Part shown: positions 10,150 to 20,049 of the stretch, one piece after another
Layout of the letters: each line of letters starts with the position of its first letter
Numbering within the stretch: the first letter of the stretch is position 1
Assembly (NCBI GenBank): GCA_028583605.1
Contig: CM053327.1
Coordinates: 1,364,001-1,428,000, forward strand
DNA: 64,000 bases
Direction: 5' to 3'
Source: Dastarcus helophoroides
Lineage: Eukaryota; Arthropoda; Insecta; Coleoptera; Bothrideridae
Made by a program: the position numbers and the translations under genes
The notes under the pieces: model-generated
Databases searched by the model: none
What the model saw: only the letters and a program-made list of their open reading frames with translations
What the model was told of the DNA's origin: nothing

Positions 10150-12520
10150 CTACATTTTGGAACTGGGGTGCAACTCTAGCTCGCCTCCACGTGGAGCACC
10201 CTGGCTAACGCTAAAGAACTGGAACCATTAGTCAATCCAGACCTTCCTTGTAATAACCTAGGTAACCAAATATGCACACATATAACTACGTCAACAACAG
10301 AAAAGGGATCTTCTCAAGGCCACTCGACAATGGCTCTTGGACCTCTTGTAAGAGTTTGCCAATTAAACATTGTAGGTATCAGCAGATCTAAATGCGAATG
10401 TTTATCCAAAGTACTTATTAAACATACAACTGACATTGTTCTCATTCAAGAAACACATGCCAAGGTTGAGACACAGCTTCAGTCAAGAGGGATAATTCAC
10501 GGATTTAAATTAATTAGTGCTACCTACCACCCTAACTGCGGCACAGCTACGTACTCACGGACAAAACTAGAAAACCTCAAACTAACTGCTGTTTCTGCAG
10601 TCAATAACATATTTACGGTAGTCATTGACGTCGCTGCAAGAACGATAGTGAACGTATTCCCCCGGTAGTTACTTGGTCTAGTGACCCCCTACCAACAGAA
10701 AATCACCCTACGCTATGTGCTAGAGATTTTAGCAGCTGCTATGTCCACTGAAAATACCGCCAGAAGGATCAGGATGGGCTGTGGCTGACTCAGTGGGCCA
10801 AGGCAGGAAACTTGTAACTAATTTTTAGTGCCAAAAATAGAGGTACTTTTCTATTCGCCAGAAGGGGCTCCGATACCAATGCCGATCTATATTTTGTGTC
10901 ATCTGACCAGTATGGCAGAGCAATACCTATTACCCGACATGTCCTTAAAAAATTTCCGCACAGCCAACACCGACCTGTTCTCCTTGAGATGGGCATACAG
11001 GCCCCGATTATTGAAAGCTCCCAGCATCCAAGATGGAATTTCAGCACAGCAAACTGGGAAGGATTTTTATCTGATTTAGACCCTAATAGCAAATTCATTG
11101 TACCTCTTGTCTCAAACTATCATGAATTTACAAAGATGATCATATCAACACCCAAGAAGCATATACCTAGAGGTATCAGAAATGAGCATAAGACATTCTG
11201 GAGTGAAACCAACGAGGCACTCTTTAAAGACTACTTAAATTCGAGAGGTAAGATATTGCGGGTGACTTATTGCGCAATTTTGACACAGAACGTAACCATA
11301 AATGGAATGATATCACCCATAATATGAACTTCAGGCATTCCAGCAGGAAAGCACGAAGTTCCCTTAAGAAACTAGGTGCAGCCTCTCACACTGCACGAAG
11401 CACGCCAAACATTGACCTAATCGCTAACCGCATTGTCAAAATGCTTCGAGTGGCAAAAAGTAAGCCTTATTTTTTAGTAATCAAAAGAGGGCTTTGAGCT
11501 TTAAAGCGCAATAGTACGAAACAACACAACCTATCCAAGGACTTGGCAATCAATGAGATTGACGTGGCACTTCAAAACTTAAAAAATAGGAAATCCCCTG
11601 AATTCGATAAGTTACACCCAGAGTTTTCAGCACACTGTGGTGCGAAAAATAAGCGTTGGCTGACATTATTCTTCAGTGATATTCTGAGATCGAATCGACC
11701 AAGTAAGTGCTTGCTCTAATAACGCACATCGAGAGTGGCTATGAAAGGCTACTGAAACCAGGAATCGTTTTCGTGCATCTTACAGCCGCATACGACACAG
11801 TTTGGAGGGAAGGGTTATTATATAAATTCCGGAAAACTACTGGTTGCAAGGAATTAACTATGTTAGTGAACAGCATGCTTTGTAATAGAGTATTTAAAAT
11901 AGCAATAGATATTACGTTAAGTAAGCAGAAACTACCAAATAACGGTCTCCCTCAGGGGTCTGTTCTTGCGCCGATTCTTTTTTTAATCTATACATTGCCG
12001 ATGTACCAACAACAGCAGCTCGCAAATTTGCATATGCTGATGACCTAGCTCTTGCAACTCAGAGTTAAGATATGACAACCTAGAAAGCAGCCTTTCCAAC
12101 GATCTTGAAATATTATCCAAATACTTTCGAAAATGGTGTCTTCTCCCAAGCACTGCCAGGCCTGAGCTATCTTGCTTTCATCTTAACAAAATGGCGCAGG
12201 CTATTTTAAACGTAACCTGCAACACCCAACATGAACCCGCACAATCCAGCTAGCGGGTTTAATCTACCACAAAAAACATGGGTCCGGCTAAACCGAGTTC
12301 ACACAGGTTATGGCAGATGTGGAGCAGCCTTACATAAGTGAAGCATACGTCACAGCCCCGACTGTGACTGCGGTTCCCCAGACCAAACAATACATCATAT
12401 TACGTTTGAATGCCCTTGGGTACTAATAATGACTTTCTTGAAGCCACGCCGAAGGCCATCCAATGGCTATAGCAACTCAATCTGGAGCTGTAACGACTTA
12501 TTTATTTATTTATTTATTTT
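10150..12520 (+). mobile_element. Jockey-like non-LTR retrotransposon, decayed
   Basis: An endonuclease domain begins at the ATG at 10330 (VCQLNIVGIS, then VLIQETHAK with the catalytic Glu). After frame changes come FVSSDQYGRAIPITRHVL and FPHSQHRPVLLEMGIQ, matching the S-D-H-x-P end of the domain. RT N-terminal text NLKNRKSPEFDKLHPEF follows at about 11570, then jumps straight to LALITHIESGYERLL at 11707, so most of the RT fingers is deleted. Palm A reads FVHLTAAYDTVW (first catalytic Asp changed to His). Then NGLPQGSVLAPILF and, after a frameshift, YADDLALAT at about 12030. A Cys/His tail (TGYGRCGAAL...CDCGSPDQTIHHITFECP) at 12300-12415 and a TTTA tail end the element. Inactive. Both flanks are tails of the other non-LTR family. 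Confidence 0.82.
12499..12519 (+). repeat. TTTA-repeat tail of the jockey-like element
   Basis: Five TTTA units directly after the Cys/His tail region. Simple-repeat tails mark the 3' end of many non-LTR elements and support the plus orientation. Confidence 0.6.
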
Positions 12521-12689
12521 AAATCTACTACTGTGAATGTGCCATATGATAAATAAAAAAGTTATAACTTCATGACTATACTTTCTAAAAAAGTTTTAAA
12601 CTGGATTAGAATCTGTCAAAAACTATTCTTGACAACCCTTTGTTAATTATCGGTTTTTTAATATAAAACGAACAGAGTGTAATATTAAT

Positions 12690-13080
12690 CAGTCTAATGT
12701 TAGCAATCAACCAGAGAAAGCAAGAAAGCTCATCGATTTACTTAAGAACGAATTGAGGCTCATTACTGGCCTTCTTATCGATCATTGCCCCTTGATATAC
12801 CACCTCAAGGAATGGATAAAACAGATAACAATCTGCCATTTCTTGGACAAGATAGCTGAGCACATATTTTGCAGCTGCCCCTCACTAATTAGGCGCAGAA
12901 TGAAACACTTCGGAAACATGAAAATAACATGTGTGGAACTGGCCATTTAGCTCCAAGAAAAGTCCTACACTGTGAAAAGTTTGAAAGACATTGGAATAAT
13001 TTAGATTAGGATTATTCACAAAAGAACTAAAGAAAGTAAAGAAAGTCCGGCAAAAGCCAAACGACCCCATACAAGTCTAC
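12690..13080 (+). pseudogene. Second copy of the RNase H-element C-terminal tail
   Basis: The frame from 12753 reads MRLITGLLIDHCPLIYHLKE then FLDKIAEHIFCSCPSLI and RRRMKHFG. This is the post-RNase H tail with a C-x-C-like motif, and it aligns with 9770-10145 (shared 'gaggctcattactggccttc', 'tcctacac' and 'gcaaaagccaaacgacccca'-type text). It is better preserved than the upstream copy. It has no RT or RNase H of its own in front, so it is a 5'-truncated insertion or part of a local duplication around the jockey-like element. Confidence 0.7.
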
Positions 13081-13089
13081 AATCCAGCT

Positions 13090-13835
13090 CTCAGAGCGGA
13101 TTGTGTTTCTCTAAAATTTACTCTAGGTGGCTAAGAATTGATTTTTAATTGGAAAACGAATTATCATCATGTTGCAAGTAAGAAGAATAAAAATCCTTAC
13201 ATATATAAATCTGTAAAACTTTCACTTAATTTGAAATTCTATCGATGACCAAAGTAGCCAATTAACCTTGACTATTTTTATTTATTATAAGTTTTATTAT
13301 ATCGATGATTCTGAGTGGTTGGTAGAAATGCCATCTCAGTGTGGGTAGATTGTCATTGGACTGTCGTGTGTCTTCGTACCATTATCGACTCACCAAACTG
13401 ACGTAGAGCTGCACGCTGCATGCGATGCATTATGTATGAGAACCGCAAAATACATACAAGCGAGATTCCCAATAATATTTGTCTTATATTTCCGATATAC
13501 TCCCTTCGAATTTGCTTTCGAAATCCCACAGAGGATTGTTTTGTTTAGCGAATCAATCCTCTCTACCACAATAAAATGTCGTAAAGTATTTGAAATTTGT
13601 ATGTGCACTACTCGCGTCTAGTTGAAATATTGATGTGTTCAAGTAATCGAAAAGGTAAAATTTGTATAAATTGAGTTTATTGAACAACCACGCGAAAAAT
13701 TTGTCGTGGAACTATACTCCTACGTCATTTGAATTTGATAAAGTTTTACTTCAGTAAAAATATTAGCGTTGAAGCCATTATTATATGTTTTTGTTTTAAT
13801 ATGTAGATATATTAGTTACCCTTCCCTATGTTAAC
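13090..13835. other. Non-coding, nothing recognised
   Basis: Mixed-composition sequence with short overlapping frames on both strands near 13390-13620 that mirror one another and carry no recognisable motif. Confidence 0.35.
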
Positions 13836-13839
13836 CTTC

Positions 13840-14200
13840 TAATGCACAGATTAATAGGTTTGAAAATGTATCAGATTTAGAGTTTGAAAACCAAAGACCG
13901 GTTTTGATCTCGTTAGGTCTTGTTAGTTTGGTATATCCAATCTGAATGCTAACAAATGTTCAGGCATGTTAATACTATAGAATCATTGGTCCATAGAGAA
14001 ACTGTGGACAACTCCAATAAGTGTCGTATGCAAGTAAAATGCAACCTAGGCTACAGTAGGTAGCCTTCTAACCGGGTATAGTTAATCATAGGTAGCGAAA
14101 CTACCAACATTTAAAACACAAATGCTTTCCAAAGCGATTGCTCTTTAGGAAGGTCCCACAAGAGAAGATTTTAATGCAGAGGCGAATAGGTTTGAACAAC
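13840..14200 (-). mobile_element. Decayed monomer of the 377-bp hammerhead repeat
   Basis: Aligns along its length with the tandem repeat at 16855-17730 (TAATGCACAG start, 'ggtatatccaa', 'ttggtccatagagaaact', 'tcataggtagc'). A second unit begins at 14172, giving a local period of 332 bp because an internal segment around 'aagtaagtac' is missing. The hammerhead position (13886-13940, minus strand) now reads CUAACAA in place of CUGACGA and has lost the G of GAA, so it should not cleave. Confidence 0.75.
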
Positions 14201-14523
14201 CTTGCCAATACTATGACATCAGCGCTATTTTGGGCGTTCGTTGAGAGCCCACTAAAAAGTAATTTGCCAAGTTGTTGTCAAGATTGGGTGCTGGAGAGTG
14301 TATTTTCGGATTTTTCATTCAAATGATCCAATCTTAACAAAAACTTAGCAAATACGTTTCAACAGTCAGCTCCTAAAATATCGTCGACGCCGCATCGTAG
14401 AATTGGCAAGGCCAAATGACAAAATAGCTGGACTATATTTATAATTGTGTCTGCACTTCCGTTAGTTGGCAGCATTTGATAGTGACGTATCTGTCGAAAC
14501 TGTAGTCACTATTTCTGAATATA

Positions 14524-16321
14524 CCGGGTGTTTTTTTTAGTTGGGAGGTTACCTTTATATGGAATACTACTTAATATAAAGGCAAACTGATTTTGTCTAA
14601 GGGACTAATCGGGATTAAACTATCTTCTAAAAATATTTTCAACTTCACCCCACTACCGATTATACCGGAAGTAGACATCAACTTTCTTATTTTAAATGGC
14701 AACCCACAAATTTTATGTTTTATTTAGATTTTACGTAAAAAAATAAGGTGAGTTTATGTATACATGTTTATCGTTACCTTTGATTGTTTTAAAGATATTT
14801 CAATTTTTCGAAAAAAAAAATGACAGAAAAGAGGGTTATTTTGACTCTTTGTATCTTTTTTATTATTTGCAGTAAAAACATGAAATTTGAATTAAAGTCA
14901 AAAATTATTATAGAGACTATAATAACGTAAACAGATTTTACATTTATTATACAGAGTGATGGAAAATTTATAATCTTTGCTGTTTTTGTTTTATTCAAAT
15001 GGGAACTATATGTTTTTTAATCATTTTTGAATTCTTTACATAAAAAGAAGAAAAAAGTTATATTACTTATTTTTTAAAATTTTGTGCCGTTACAGAGGTA
15101 TTTTACATAAATCTCAAAATAAAAAAAATCAAACATTTCTTGTTTGTTCAAGTAGGAAATTAACTTTGGGCAATAAAAGCCTAAAGACTTAATCATAATA
15201 GGTAATAGGAAACAAAAATAATTGACAAAAAATTTACATCAAGAACAACAAGGGCGATCTTCTCTTTCAATACATTTAAAGACATATTTTAAGATTTCGA
15301 ATTGAGTAACGTTTTTAAGCACATCCGATTGTTCCTAGCAATATGCTTGTCATGCAGTAGTCGTAAAAAAAAATTACTAAAAAATTTCCATTTTGATTTT
15401 CATTGTAAAATTTAACGCTTAAAAATCCTGAGGTCTAATCTAACAGCATAACAGTTAAAGGACAAATTTTCTTGAACATTTGTTGTTGATTTTGATTACT
15501 CCAAAAATGAGAAGTCTGTTTAACAAACCATTTTTACGAAACTTACATTTTTCAGTAAGTATTCTAACAATTAGCCAAAAACTTATTCGTCTTGGGCGGT
15601 TATCTTTTAAATGTTATTTGGCCTAAAATTTTTAAGCCTTGTGTTTGTGTTTTTTTTTGAAAATTTTGTTGACTACTACCAAGTTGATACTAAAAAAAAA
15701 ATATATTTTTCTTTTTCATTTTGCATTATATCTCCGTAACGGTGTAGAATTTTTAAAAATTAGTCATATAACTTTTTTCTTCTTTTTACGTGAGGAATTT
15801 AAAAATGTTTAAAAAACACATAGTTCCTACTTAAAAAACAGAGTTTTTTTTGAATAAAACAAAAACAATAAAGATCACAAAATTTCCATCACCCTGTGTA
15901 ATAAATGTAAAACTGGATTACATTATTATAGTCTCCATAATATTTCATGACTTCAACCAAAATTTCATGTTTTTATTGCAAATAATAAAAAATATACAAA
16001 GAGTCAAAATAACCCTCTTTTCTGTCAGTTTTTCCGAAAAATTGAAATATCTTAAAAACTACCAAAGACAGCAATAAATATGTATACATAAACTCATCTT
16101 ATTTTTCTACGTAGAATCCAAATAAAATATAAAATTTGGGGGTTGCTATTTAAAATAGGAAAGTTGATGTCTACTTCCGGTATAACCGGAGGTGGGAGGA
16201 AGTTGAAAATATTTTTGAAAGGTAGTTTAGTTCCAATTAGCCATATCGACAAAATCAGTTTACCTTTATAATGAGTGATACTCCATATAAAGGTAACCTC
16301 CCAATTAAAAAAAACACCCGG
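14524..16321. mobile_element. 1.8-kb foldback / long-TIR element, TA target site
   Basis: Begins CCGGGTGTTTTTTTTAGTTG and ends with its reverse complement (...CAATTAAAAAAAACACCCGG), flanked by TA at 14522-14523 and 16322-16323. The inverted arms are about 585 bp each (to about 15105 and from about 15735), so the small frames at 14789-14998 and 15850-16077 are mirror images of each other and not independent genes. The ~630-bp spacer shows no transposase. Probably a non-autonomous TA-targeting DNA transposon (Tc1/mariner-type target), inferred from the target site only. Confidence 0.82.
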
Positions 16322-16329
16322 TATGTAAG

Positions 16330-16842
16330 TACCCTTTTTTATAAAATTAGTTTTTCTAAATTCGGACTTATTTTTTCTGATCTTTAAAATTTCGAATTTC
16401 CCTTCAAAATTCGTTTTTTTTTAAGTTTTCAATTTCCAAAAATTCGATCAATTCTGAAAATCAATTTTACAAAATACCGATTTCTAAATATTCCGTTTTG
16501 TTTTTTATACTTTGCCATTCTTGCAAATTTTCTTTCAAAATTGTATCTAAGAAACTTTATATTACTGCAAAGAACTACGCTTTTATTCTCCATATTGCGA
16601 CATATTTATTAATTTAATTATCTCTGCAAAGTGCTGTCTTTTTTTAAATTTCGATCTTTTTTTTGGAAATGTAGTGGCTATTTTCTTGAAAATCGACGTT
16701 TTTAAATTAGTCTTTTTCGGGATGTCAATTTATTATTGAAATTAGCATTTTCTTTCTAAATTTTTAACTTATTCCCAAAATTTAACCTTGGTCTAACGAA
16801 TTCATTTTCTAGTAGAAAATCCAACCCAGGGTTATCCAAAAT
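16330..16842. repeat. Degenerate T-rich repeat domain
   Basis: Same TTTTTCAAAATTTCGAC-like fabric as elsewhere. It resumes at 17968, so the hammerhead cluster is inserted into a pre-existing T-rich domain. Confidence 0.6.
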
Positions 16843-16854
16843 ATAAACCTTTTA
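16843..16854. repeat. 12-bp target-site duplication, left
   Basis: ATAAACCTTTTA, identical to 17956-17967 on the other side of the tandem hammerhead cluster. Confidence 0.8.
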
Positions 16855-16898
16855 TAATGCACAGACCAATAGGTTTGAACATTTATTAGATTTGAAGT

Positions 16899-16955
16899 TT
16901 GGAAACCAAATACCGGTTTCGATCTTGTTAGATCTCGTCAGTTTGGTATATCCAA
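16899..16955 (-). ncRNA. Hammerhead ribozyme, copy 1 (type I, minus strand)
   Basis: Read 5'->3' on the minus strand. Outer stem I UUGGA (16955-16951), internal loop UAU, inner stem I ACCAAA (16947-16942), core CUGACGA (16941-16935), stem II GAUCU-AACA-AGAUC (16934-16921), core GAA (16920-16918), stem III ACCGGU palindrome (16917-16912), cleavage base A17 (16911; triplet GUA), then stem I return UUUGGU (16910-16905) and UCCAA (16903-16899). All invariant residues are present and every stem pairs fully. A zero-loop palindromic stem III cannot fold well as a monomer but lets two copies pair as a dimer, as reported for Penelope-type hammerheads. Confidence 0.88.
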
Positions 16956-17275
16956 CTCGAATGCTAATAAATGTTCCGACAAGTAAGTACTAAAACATTC
17001 ACAGGCGTCGAGCGAGTGACTTTTTAGTACTACCACCTATTGGTCCATAGAGAAACTATGGCCATCACCAACAATGTCGTATGCAAGAAGAATGCAACCT
17101 AGACTACAAATTCATGCAGCCCTCCAGGCGTGTATAGTGAATCATAGGTAGCTGAACTACCAACAGTTGAAACACTGCCACCTAGCGAAGCGGTTGCTCT
17201 CTAGGAGAGTTCCCAGAAGACAAGGATTCTATAATGCACAGACCAATAGGTTTGAACATTTATTAGATTTGAAGT

Positions 17276-17332
17276 TTGGAAACCAAATACCGGTTTCGAT
17301 CTTGTTAGATCTCGTCAGTTTGGTATATCCAA
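17276..17332 (-). ncRNA. Hammerhead ribozyme, copy 2
   Basis: Identical to copy 1 over the whole motif, offset by exactly 377 bp. Cleavage at copies 1 and 2 would release a unit-length 377-nt RNA from a minus-strand transcript. Confidence 0.88.
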
Positions 17333-17652
17333 CTCGAATGCTAATAAATGTTCCGACAAGTAAGTACTAAAACATTCACAGGCGTCGAGCGAGTGATTTT
17401 TTAGTACTACCACCTATTGGTCCATAGAGAAACTATGGCCATCACCAACAATGTCGTATGCAAGAAGAATGCAACCTAGACTACAAATTCATGCAGCCCT
17501 CCAGGCGTGTATAGTGAATCATAGGTAGCTGAACTACCAACAGTTGAAACACTGCCACCTAGCGAAGCGGTTGCTCTCTAGGAGAGTTCCCAGAAGACAA
17601 GGATTCTATAATGCACAGACCAATAGGTTTGAACATTTATTAGATTTGAAGT

Positions 17653-17709
17653 TTGGAAACCAAGTACCGGTTTCGATCTTGTTAGATCTCGTCAGTTTGG
17701 TATATCCAA
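17653..17709 (-). ncRNA. Hammerhead ribozyme, copy 3, one stem I change
   Basis: Same as copy 1 except plus-strand G at 17664, where the other copies have A. This puts C in place of U at position 1.1, facing A at 2.1, directly beside the cleavage site. Core, stem II and stem III are intact. Confidence 0.85.
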
Positions 17710-17955
17710 CTCGAATGCTAATAAATGTTCCGACAAGATCGAAACCGGTATTTGGTTTCCAAACTTCAAATCTAATAAATGTTCAAACCTATTGGTCTGT
17801 GCATTATAGAATCCTTGTCTTCTGGGAACTCTCCTAGAGAGCAACCGCTTCGCTAGGTGGCAGTGTTTCAACTGTTGGTAGTTCAGCTACCTATGGTTCA
17901 CTATACACGCCTGGAGGGCTGCATGAATTTGTAGTCTAGGTTGCATTCTTCTTGC

Positions 17956-17967
17956 ATAAACCTTTTA
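17956..17967. repeat. 12-bp target-site duplication, right
   Basis: ATAAACCTTTTA, matching 16843-16854 exactly. Confidence 0.8.
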
Positions 17968-20045
17968 CTAAAAATTTGACTCGTTTCGAATTTGTATTTT
18001 TTGATTCATTTTTCTCAAATTTTGGGTTTTTCCGGAAATGCGATTTTTTCTCAAATTAGGACATTTTCTGTTTTTCAAAATTTCGATCTTTTCCTTAAAA
18101 TTTCTTTTTACTCAAAGTTTCACCATTTTTCACTCGAAATTAATTCCACATTTTATGAAAAAGTAAAAATTTCTCCCAAGATTTCGATTCTTTGTCTCAA
18201 AAATTACCCTTTTGCGTTTTTGTAAATTTCGGCACGGATATCGAAATTTACCTTTTTATTAAAATTAAAAGTGTTTTTTAAATTATATAGCATGAGACAG
18301 TAAGAATATGCCTATATTTTGTCGTTTTTTTTAACTTAAATGCCATTCTCGAAACTCGACTTTTCCCTCAAAAATTTACTTTCCCGAGGATTTATTTTTA
18401 TTCAAGTTTTAGTTTTAATGGCTTCTTTTCGCCAATAAAATATAAATAAAAATAAAACTAGTTCGCAAAGAAGATACAGAGAATTTCCGAAGAATACGTT
18501 TTTTAATTTCGGTCTTTTTCAAGAAATTGGGGATTTTTTCTTCAAATTGGATTTTTTAAATTGATGTTCTCGAAACTTTAATTAATTCTAAAATTTTTTT
18601 AATCAAAATGTTTACTTTATTTTCAAATTTTAACTTTTATTTCAAGGTTTGACTTGTAGATAAGTGGAAAATCTGATTATTTGTTAAAACTCTTGTTAAT
18701 TACTGTTACCTGGACTCTGTTATTCCTTTATTTTTCATTATGTTAATAAAAGTTTGGTTTTTTTCAGACATATTGACTTTTATCTCAATGGCAGATATTT
18801 TCACGTTCGATTCGAAATTTGTTTTTCTTTTTCAAAATTTCGACATTTTCTTCTTGAAATTAATTGGTCTTTTTTTAAGGCTTACTTCTAATGTGGAAAT
18901 TAGAAGAATTTTTTCTACATTCGACTATTTTTAAATTGGTCTTTCTCTCGAATTTTCAATTTATTCTTAGAATGTGTCTTTTATAATCAAAAATACCTGG
19001 AGTAGAAATTTATTCGGAAATGTTTATGTTTTTGCCAAAATTTAACCTCAAGTTTCTGCAAATTTCGAGTTTTTTCTCGAAATTTGATTTTTTATTTCAA
19101 TTTTAACTTTTTTTTAACCATACTCGTTCGCTTTTTAGGTTAGTATTTTTTGAAAATAGAGTTATTTTGTTCTTAAGGCGGGGGGCTAAGTACGATTTAG
19201 CTCTCAGATTTAAACGCCCTGCTAGGGTGGGTTCAGTGAACACAGACGGATGGGGTTTCGGGGGGGAAATGACTAAAAAAATTCGATTTATGTCGATCGA
19301 ATACGCAATCATTCATATCGTCATTTTACTGATATATGATACTGTGTAACTCGATCCATTTGTATACCTCAAGGAAGTGTGCATGTTGATGATAGCAGTT
19401 GGTTTAGTATCGATATTTGTTTGTAAACTTGCAAGTAGAGATTTTGACCTGTTTCTTAAAATTACTATTTTTTGTCACGCTTTGAAAACAATTAAAAGAC
19501 AATTGACAAACATTTTTTTAAAATTTTTTGTTGATAATTATATTGTTGAAATTTTAACAAAAAAAAACCAAATTTTTCCGAAAAATATTTTCTTTGGAAG
19601 TTCCAATTTATTTATCAAAATTTGACTTTTTTTTTCAATTCGACTTCAGGGCCGTGCGGTAGATTTTCTTAGTATGATGTAACTCATAAATATCGATTTT
19701 ATCTCAAAATTTGGTTTTTGTTTAATGTTGTACTTACGCATTTAACTTTTATTTTTCTATCTTAATTTTCCTGAAAGGGCCTTTTTTTCTTCTTATTGTA
19801 AAATTAAGTCTTAACTGCCCATTTTTTTTTCTATTTCAACCCTTTTTTTCAATTCCGAGAAGTTTTTCTTGAACCTTCTCGACTTTGTATCTACTAATTT
19901 CTATTTTATTCAAATTTTGAATTATTTTAACAAAATTGCAAGTTTACATTTGAAATTTTGTCCGTAAAGTGTTGCAGACTTTTTTCAGAACTCATAATTC
20001 TAATTTTGTTATTCCAGAAATATTTTTTTTACATTTTAGCATTTT
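17968..20045. repeat. T-rich degenerate repeat domain
   Basis: About 2 kb of T-rich fabric (TTTTTC-AAAATTTCGA words). Phe/Ser/Lys-rich frames here are artefacts of composition. A GC-richer island at 19160-19345 is listed separately. Confidence 0.6.
19160..19345. other. GC-rich island inside the T-rich domain
   Basis: Contains GGCGGGGGGC and a G-run (TTTCGGGGGGGAAATG) and is open on both strands. The minus frame includes SPPKPHPSVFTEPTLAGR, which looks protein-like, and the plus frame ends at 19349. I cannot assign either to a family. It may be a fragment of an inserted sequence. Confidence 0.3.
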
Positions 20046-20049
20046 ATTT

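Larger units (their letters stand above)
16855..17955 (-). mobile_element. Retrozyme-like tandem hammerhead element
   Basis: Two full direct repeats of 377 bp (starts 16855 and 17232) and a partial third (17609-17737), almost identical, are followed by an inverted truncated copy (about 17733-17955). The inverted copy starts inside the hammerhead stem II. The complete block is bounded by the exact 12-bp repeat ATAAACCTTTTA. Each direct monomer carries one minus-strand hammerhead ribozyme. Tandem ribozyme monomers, inverted partial copies and target-site duplications of around 10-15 bp are known for Penelope-like elements and for small non-autonomous retrozymes; no RT is encoded here, so any mobility would need enzymes in trans. 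Open frames in the repeat are chance frames. Confidence 0.85.

Noticed and set aside
10790..11098. A 102-codon minus-strand frame
   Set aside because: Antisense shadow of the jockey-like endonuclease/linker.
14789..16077. Two similar 69-75-codon frames (MNKTKT...) on opposite strands
   Set aside because: They are mirror images produced by the inverted arms of the foldback; no protein motif.
17167..17837. Two near-identical frames beginning MKHCHLAKRLLSRRVPRRQG
   Set aside because: They lie in the tandem hammerhead repeat and are identical only because the DNA is duplicated. They end at repeat junctions and run antisense to the ribozymes, so coding is not supported.
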